The notes beneath the pieces were generated by a model that saw only the letters and a program-made list of their open reading frames with translations, was not told the DNA's origin and made no database searches. Made by a program: the position numbers and the translations under genes. From contig OY987244.1 in NCBI GenBank assembly GCA_963920765.1, positions 13,146,501 to 13,210,500 of the forward strand: a stretch of DNA of 64,000 bases, written 5' to 3'. This DNA comes from Ulota crispa (taxonomy: Eukaryota > Streptophyta > Bryopsida > Orthotrichales > Orthotrichaceae). Of the stretch, positions 58,648 to 64,000 are shown one piece after another. The number at the start of each line of letters is the position of its first letter. The first letter of the stretch is position 1.

Positions 58648-60909
58648 TCATATTATCATCCATGCATGCTAACGTCTTGGTAGGATACCTTGGTTGTCTT
58701 GAAGACTATTAATACCGTGAGATTCTTGTTGGATGTAGGTTTCTTTCTTCAAACGGACACAATGAAAAATCTTTTGACTGCAGGGAGATAAAGAAGACGT
58801 CGGTGCTGCAGTGAAGCTCTGACTTTCTGGGTGAATTTGCGTGGATTCTAACATGGTGGTCCTGTGCAATACTGATACTGATAATTGTGGGCAGATCTTT
58901 TTTTTAGAGTGCGAGTTTCTTGTCAATTTTATGTAACACTTGCCTTGGGTGTTTCAAGCGCATATTGCTGTAGGTTCCTGTGGTTTGTGACATGTAGTGG
59001 TAAGAATGCTGCTGGCAGCTGTGCTGACGGAATTTTCTATTGCAGGGCTGACTTGTAAGATGTGTGGGTGTGTGGTTGACAATAAGTTGAAACCGACGTT
59101 ATTTCAGAACTTAGATTTGTTTTCTTATGTTTCTTTGTGATTCTAACATTGATGATTAATGTGGCACTGGCTTGTTAGTGGGCTTGTAAACACCAAGCAG
59201 GTATAACTTAAGCTTATTACTCACCTCTGCCAGAGAAATGCTATCTGGGATCCTAACCGGCCTGTATTATCAACGAGCCATGTTTAATTTTGTTTAACCT
59301 TGATTACTTTTTGACATGACCAAGTGGTTTCTTTTTCTCTGGGATGGGATGCCGCAACATTGTTCCTGATTTTTAGTTTTGCTGACATCAATCTGAACGG
59401 ATCTGTAACCTGTGCCATACTGTTTCATCTGAGTTTGTTTCATGGTGCATTGAATATGATGCTACAGAGTTGCAAATGAACTTGGTGCGGACTTACCTTG
59501 CGGAGTTAATCAGTTGGAAAACGATTATTGTCTGACATCTTGTAAATGAAGTAATCATGGCGTTGGATTTTGTCACCTCTAAAATTTGTTAAGTAACTTA
59601 TGTGTCAAACCTTGGAATTATCAAACATTATTGTGCTTTGATTTAAACTCCTAAGTATCTGTATATGCTCTTTGTCCAACAGAATGGGGGCACATTAAAT
59701 TTTTACTTTTACCCTTTTTTGTAAAAACAAAGATGAGCTTTTCCACCTTGTCCCCACAAACTCACAAACTGTAATACACCATAAAGCAACAAAGGTTTAA
59801 CAACCATATGAGATATTCACAGCAAGTGAACCCTCCATAAGTTGAAACTCTACATAACTATGCAAGAAAGTCTTAAGATAAAAGTCACAAAATTATATTG
59901 GAGTTACCGTTTGCCAAAAAAAGTTACCCATGTTTAAGATTAATAACTATTTAACTTTTGTGGTCAAAAATTTGTTGGTTTATAGTGCCTTAATCTATCT
60001 GTGCAGTAAACCAAGCCCTCGGAAGCTGGTTCAACAGAAGAAGAGCATATTCCCACTTCCAGAAAAATTTGGTAAAGGTACTGATCGTTTGCCGGCGTTG
60101 GCACCGTAGATTTTATTGGAGTTGGCAAAGGCAGCTGGAGGGGAGGTTTTTTGCGGAATGCAAAGGAGACTTAACAACACCCAGTGCATGCCCTTGAAAA
60201 ACTGGTTGAAAACAAACAAAAAAATACTACCTTTTAGCACATGAAGCTCAAATTTCCCCCTAAATGTTACCTCAAACATTGTTGAGAACCAACGTGTATC
60301 GCTAAGACAAAGAATCTAGTGTTAAGAATCACTCCAAGTAAATCCTCCCACTAAAAGAGTGAATCGAGGATTCATCACACCTACCAAGCTCCATAACAAA
60401 ACAGAAAAAAATACCTGAGCATATATGACACAATCTAGATGTAGATGTTTTGATTTCAAATGTTGGATTCATTGAACCCAAGTTTTCTCAAAATCATATG
60501 ATTGGCAACCAACCACGCACTCTAAATAAGGGTGGTAAATGTGCCCATGGACTATTGGGAAGATGTGATGCAACTCCAAACCAGGAGTGCCAGCCACATT
60601 TCTGCAAACTAGTCCATCAACTCATTCATACTGCAAGTGCGAAGTTGTAAGAATTTTGAACAAAGAATGACTTGTTCAAACTATCTGAATTCCTACATGC
60701 TTAATTAAATGAAAATCCTCACATTCACAGTGATGTAACTTTGGCAATGGAAGACCTGCTGCTGCTGCTCCGCTTCGGTGCGCAGAGCTCATAAGGAAGA
60801 GTGCGCTTACATTGGTAAGGTACACGGAGGCAGGCTTGGTCAATTATGTGCATGTGAAAGGCTCCTAACGTCTCATTGGCCGGTGGGAGAGTTTTGTCTA
60901 GTGGAGCTT
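58648..60909. other. SF1 3' region and unassigned spacer
   Basis: About 58650-59200 is likely SF1 3' UTR (T-rich, no other gene). From 59200 to 60900 I see no gene. A minus-strand frame at 60031-60279 ends SNKIYGANAGKRSVPLPNF... but has no recognised family or splice support. Confidence 0.4.
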
Positions 60910-60924
60910 GCACAATGAAGCAGA

Positions 60925-61225
60925 TGGCCAGTAGGCATTAATGTCATGTCATCACCCACTCTTCCCAAATAGACAACTAGTAGGCATTAATGCCATGTCA
61001 TCACCCACTCTTGTCAAAATAGAAGAGGAGAGCTTTCATAGTGAAACGGACGACCAGTAGGTGTTAATGCCATGCCATCCATCACCCACTCCTCCCAAAT
61101 TAACGGCCAATAGGTGTTAATGCCATGTCATCACCCACTTTTACCAAAATAGAAGAGGAGAGCTTCCATAATGAAACGGACGGCCAGTAGGTGTTAATAC
61201 CATGTCATCCATCACCCACTCAATC
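60925..61225 (+). repeat. Tandem array with TAATGCCATGTCATCACCC core, 3' of the RLK
   Basis: Five units of GGCCAGTAGGTGTTAATGCC plus ATGTCATCACCCACTC (starts near 60928, 60969, 61052, 61103 and 61182). Two longer units also contain AATAGAAGAGGAGAGCTT, giving a higher-order period of about 130 bp. It lies just downstream of the RLK stop codon and may be within its 3' UTR. Confidence 0.75.
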
Positions 61226-61275
61226 AGCCAAAATAAAAGAGAAGTTCACTTGTAGTGAGTGGACAAAATTTAGGG

Positions 61276-63681
61276 TCACCATATGATGAGACCAGTCCTT
61301 CGAGAGACGTAGCTGGGGTTGGTCATGCCGAGTCCTAGAAACGCCGGGCGTGGCGGCATGGCGGGGACACGGGCGTCGCCCGAGAGCAAGGACACCACGC
61401 GTGCCATGCCCGGTCGCGAGGACGCGTCGCCTTGCGAGCAGAGCAGCGCCACTTTAATCAGTACCAGGGCTTGGGCTTCGTTGCTGGCGTCTCTCACTCT
61501 GGGGTCAATGAGATCCAGCACCCGTCTCTCTTCGTACAGATTCCATGCCTGCCATTACACCACCCTATACTCGTAAATTTGATTCTCGGAACACATGTCA
61601 GGCTTTTAATTAAATGTGTTGTAAACTAGATTAGCATGACTAACATCATATTAGATAAATTGGGAAAAACGGTACACTTTGGGACTTTCCCTATTTTTAT
61701 CATTATGTAAACTTTAGCATATTACAAAAGAACAAGCGCGTATTTTTCTTGTACAATAGTGAAGTCTTAGTGATTGTCTCCAAGAATTTCAAATAATTAC
61801 AATTTTGAGCTATAGCTATGCTTACATTTACTATGTAAGATTATGGGGGAGTACAAAGTGGTCCCTGTGTTTTTCCCAATTTACCTAATATGGTGTATAT
61901 ACTACTAGGTGTACTTAAAAAGTGCATTCAAGTTGTAGGTTGCCTAAGAGCATCTCCTGCAACCTTGCAATAATTATCAAAGATCCCCTTCAATTCCTCT
62001 ATATCCATTTGAGGGGATGGCCACTTGTATCCCCAACATTGCAACCAACTAAGTATAGTGCCAATCAATCACAAGTCAAGGAACTTCCAAAAAGCAATAA
62101 AGTAACTTATGACAACAAGAAAATATAGCTTGTAGAAGGTTTAGAGACCCTTCAAATATGGCTTATTTGAAGGGGGAAGGTAAGTGTAAAGGCTAACACA
62201 CGCTAAAATTAATTTGCTTTTCATCCAAATGTCTAAGGGGCCTAGACATTTGGAGGGTTGCACGAGATGCTCTTATCCTAAAAAGCTACCTCATGACTCA
62301 TCACTTGGCCACTTGGAGGCGCATGCAACTCTCTAAAGATTAGGATTTCACATGATTTATGACTTGGATGCCGCTGGTTTGTTTTTTTGCAATTTTGTTG
62401 TTGATGATAAGCCCTTTAAAAATTGTGTTAAAAAATTGTGTTAAAAAATTGTGTTATTGCAGTAATTATTGGTGAATACTATTGTATGTAATATTAGTAA
62501 GTGTTTATACAGTGTAAAATGTTGAGAAACTAGTGTGGAGCAACCTAAATGCACTATTTAGTGTGCAGTTATCTTAAAGGACATCGAAATTGCCAGGGAC
62601 TTGATCAAGTCAACTTTGATTGACCCTTAAAGTCAACGGCAACTCATAATTTAATAAATCTAAATGATCTTCAATTAGCAAATGGTCTAAGCATGACATG
62701 ACTAGGTTTACAACCGTCCACTTTGAATGACTGCAAAAGATATCGTTTAATACAACTAGTGAGAAACGTTTAATCTTCTTAGAGTTTGGCTCTTGTAGTA
62801 TCCAAAGTGACCGCTATGCTAAGTGAGTGAGTGCTATTGCGTTATCTCTTAGTGCTTACATATTGATGTTGAAATGTTCAAAAAAACGCAAAATGGCATC
62901 TTTTTATTGGGAGAATTTTACCACTTTAGTCAAACCAAAACTTCACTTAATGTATTCGATAATTGGTCAAAGTCATGTAGCGGCAAGTTGATTATTGGAC
63001 AAAACCACGTGCATCCATTTTCATCCTCAATCAATCATGGGTACGTCAAAAATGATGTAGTTCAAGAATAAAAGTGGTAACACTCATCAACAGTTGTAAG
63101 AACATAACCTTCAAACTCGTGTCCAACCACATAATGTAACATTCTAGGCAGTAGTAGCAGGCTCTGATTTTATTTTATGATGGTTTCTGTAAATTCAGTA
63201 CACCAAATAGTGCATTTAGGTTGACCCATCCTCGTTTCTTGACATTCTACACTATATAAATATATTTACTGCTGCTACAGTAATTTTCATCAGTAATTAC
63301 TGCAATAAACAATTTTTATAAGTCTTGGCAACAACAATGATGTTATGTAAGAATAAATTGGCAACATTCACGTTGTAAACCATATGAAATTTTAGAATTT
63401 AGAGAGTTGCCGTGCACCTCCAAGTAGCTAAACAATGAGTCATGAGGTAACTTTCTAGGGTAAGGCAACCTAATTGTTAAGGCAACCTAAACGCAATATT
63501 CAATGTAAGTGGAAATAAGATTAGGCTTACCCAAGAGAGAAGGTACTGTTCCTCCGCCGGCAGCTTGTCGTTCATACTTTTCCGACCAGACACAAGCTCC
63601 AGAGCAATGATCCCAAAGCTGAAGACGTCGGTCGTTGGTGTGAGCTGTCCATAGCGGGCGTATTCTGGTGCCACGTAGCCC
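61276..63681 (-). CDS. Receptor-like kinase, last two kinase exons (partial)
   Basis: Exon 63681-63531 (after TGCATGCAG, donor TTGG/GTAAGC) encodes the activation-segment end and subdomain IX: GYVAPEYARYGQLTPTTDVF, SFGIIALELVSGRKS, then YLLSW. Exon 61548-61276 (after TAATGGCAG) continues in phase with AWNLYEERRVLDLIDPRV, then ALLCSQGDASSRPGMARVV (subdomain XI Arg) and a short tail ending GLIIW and TGA. The APE motif, DVFSFG and RPGM are typical of plant RLK/Pelle serine/threonine kinases at the plasma membrane. The YLLSWAW and ALLC spacing resembles LRR-VIII or cysteine-rich RLK subfamilies. Upstream exons (catalytic loop, glycine loop, ectodomain) lie beyond the right edge. The 1982-bp intron holds four MITEs. 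The exons are much more GC-rich than their surroundings. Confidence 0.9.
61642..61896. mobile_element. MITE in RLK intron, AAATTGGGAAAAAC ends
   Basis: ACATCATATTAGATAAATTG at the left and CAATTTACCTAATATGGTG at the right are inverted, and the inner arms share GGGAAAAAC and TTTGGGAC / GTCCC. About 255 bp. Related to 31846-32102 and 53131-53216. Confidence 0.65.
61945..62275. mobile_element. MITE in RLK intron, TAAGAGCATCTC ends
   Basis: TAAGAGCATCTCCTGCAACC and GGTTGCACGAGATGCTCTTA are inverted ends of a 331-bp element. GAGCATCTCC-type ends with a 3-bp TWA flank recall the Tourist (PIF/Harbinger) MITEs common in plants. Confidence 0.7.
62282..62568 (-). mobile_element. MITE in RLK intron, CTACACTGAATATTGC family, copy 2 (inverted, worn)
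   Basis: The reverse complement matches 16968-17278 (CTTGGAGGCGCATGCAACTC, GCAGTAATTATTGG). The outer left end is missing. With copy 3 it forms a large inverted repeat in the intron. Confidence 0.6.
63196..63508 (+). mobile_element. MITE in RLK intron, CTACACTGAATATTGC family, copy 3
   Basis: From CAGTACACCAAATAGTGCAT to GCAATATTCAATGTAAG. The interior matches 16968-17278, including TATATAAATATATTTACTGC and TAAGGCAACCTAATTGTTAA. It ends only about 20 bp from the 5' splice site of the intron (63530). Confidence 0.7.
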
Positions 63682-64000
63682 CTGCATGCAGCAAAAACCA
63701 AGGCAACATCTCAGAAAAAATTTCATGTGGAGAAAATGCCAATATTTTGCTAAAACTAGACTACTCTAGATTATGTAAGGCAATTCTAGGATATGAAAGT
63801 AAAATTTGGACAACATAGGGTCCTGAGAATTAGGAGATATTACAGGAGATATTACAATGTCGTGCACATCTCCTAAAACCAAACTCTCAAAGCATGAACT
63901 AGCCCCTATTGAAAAATCTCCCCAAGCAGTCCAGAGGAGCCATGAATTGGTTAGAATTTCTAGTTTCTTTTTGCCCCCATAGCAAAAAATTTAATTGTAG
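63682..64000 (-). other. Upstream intron of the RLK (partial)
   Basis: Sequence above the acceptor TGCATGCAG is AT-rich with no exon-like frame, so it is taken as intron running off the window. GGAGATATTACA is repeated at about 63834-63855. Confidence 0.5.

Noticed and set aside
57514-58926. Several frames antisense or out of frame to SF1
   Set aside because: They are shadows of the SF1 coding sequence.

Overview
This window looks like nuclear DNA of a land plant. It carries a plant-type branchpoint-binding protein SF1, two receptor-like kinase (RLK) genes with plant exon/intron structure, GT-AG introns, Helitrons, CACTA elements and a tRNA-derived SINE. The intergenic DNA is very AT-rich. 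SF1 is recognisably plant but clearly diverged from the flowering-plant protein as I remember it. A bryophyte or other early-diverging land plant is my best guess, but the species is not identified.

Layout. (1) 1-543, minus strand: two exons of an RLK (extracellular linker, membrane segment, juxtamembrane part) running off the left edge. (2) 2601-3971, minus strand: an intact intronless ORF for a chymotrypsin-fold, protease-like protein with a His/Asp/Cys arrangement. (3) 7.8-36.3 kb: an almost gene-free repeat field. It is dominated by non-autonomous DNA elements with TTAA target duplications and CCCCTAAA-type ends (piggyBac-like), plus Helitrons, CACTA, hAT-like and TA-flanked MITEs and minisatellites. 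(4) 37.1-37.4 kb: a fossil fragment of glyceraldehyde-3-phosphate dehydrogenase. (5) 39.8-44.6 kb: an inverted segmental duplicate of the protease locus and its upstream DNA, decayed to a pseudogene. It is itself doubled into a palindrome of about 2.4 kb, and the 200-N gap inside it is a redundant contig join. (6) 46-57 kb: more TTAA elements, a CACTA cluster with a SINE, and a triple-nested insertion ending about 300 bp before the SF1 start codon. (7) 57139-58647, plus strand: SF1. (8) 61276-63681, minus strand: the last two kinase exons of a second RLK, separated by a 2-kb intron holding four MITEs.

The recognised genes do not form a pathway. They are unrelated neighbours in a repeat-rich landscape. 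The strongest unusual signals are the dense TTAA-element population (about a fifth of the window by my coordinates, with three internal empty-site proofs of TTAA duplication), the protease-like gene with a cysteine in the nucleophile position, and the near-identical palindrome made from its dead copy, which could be transcribed as a long hairpin RNA against the intact gene.
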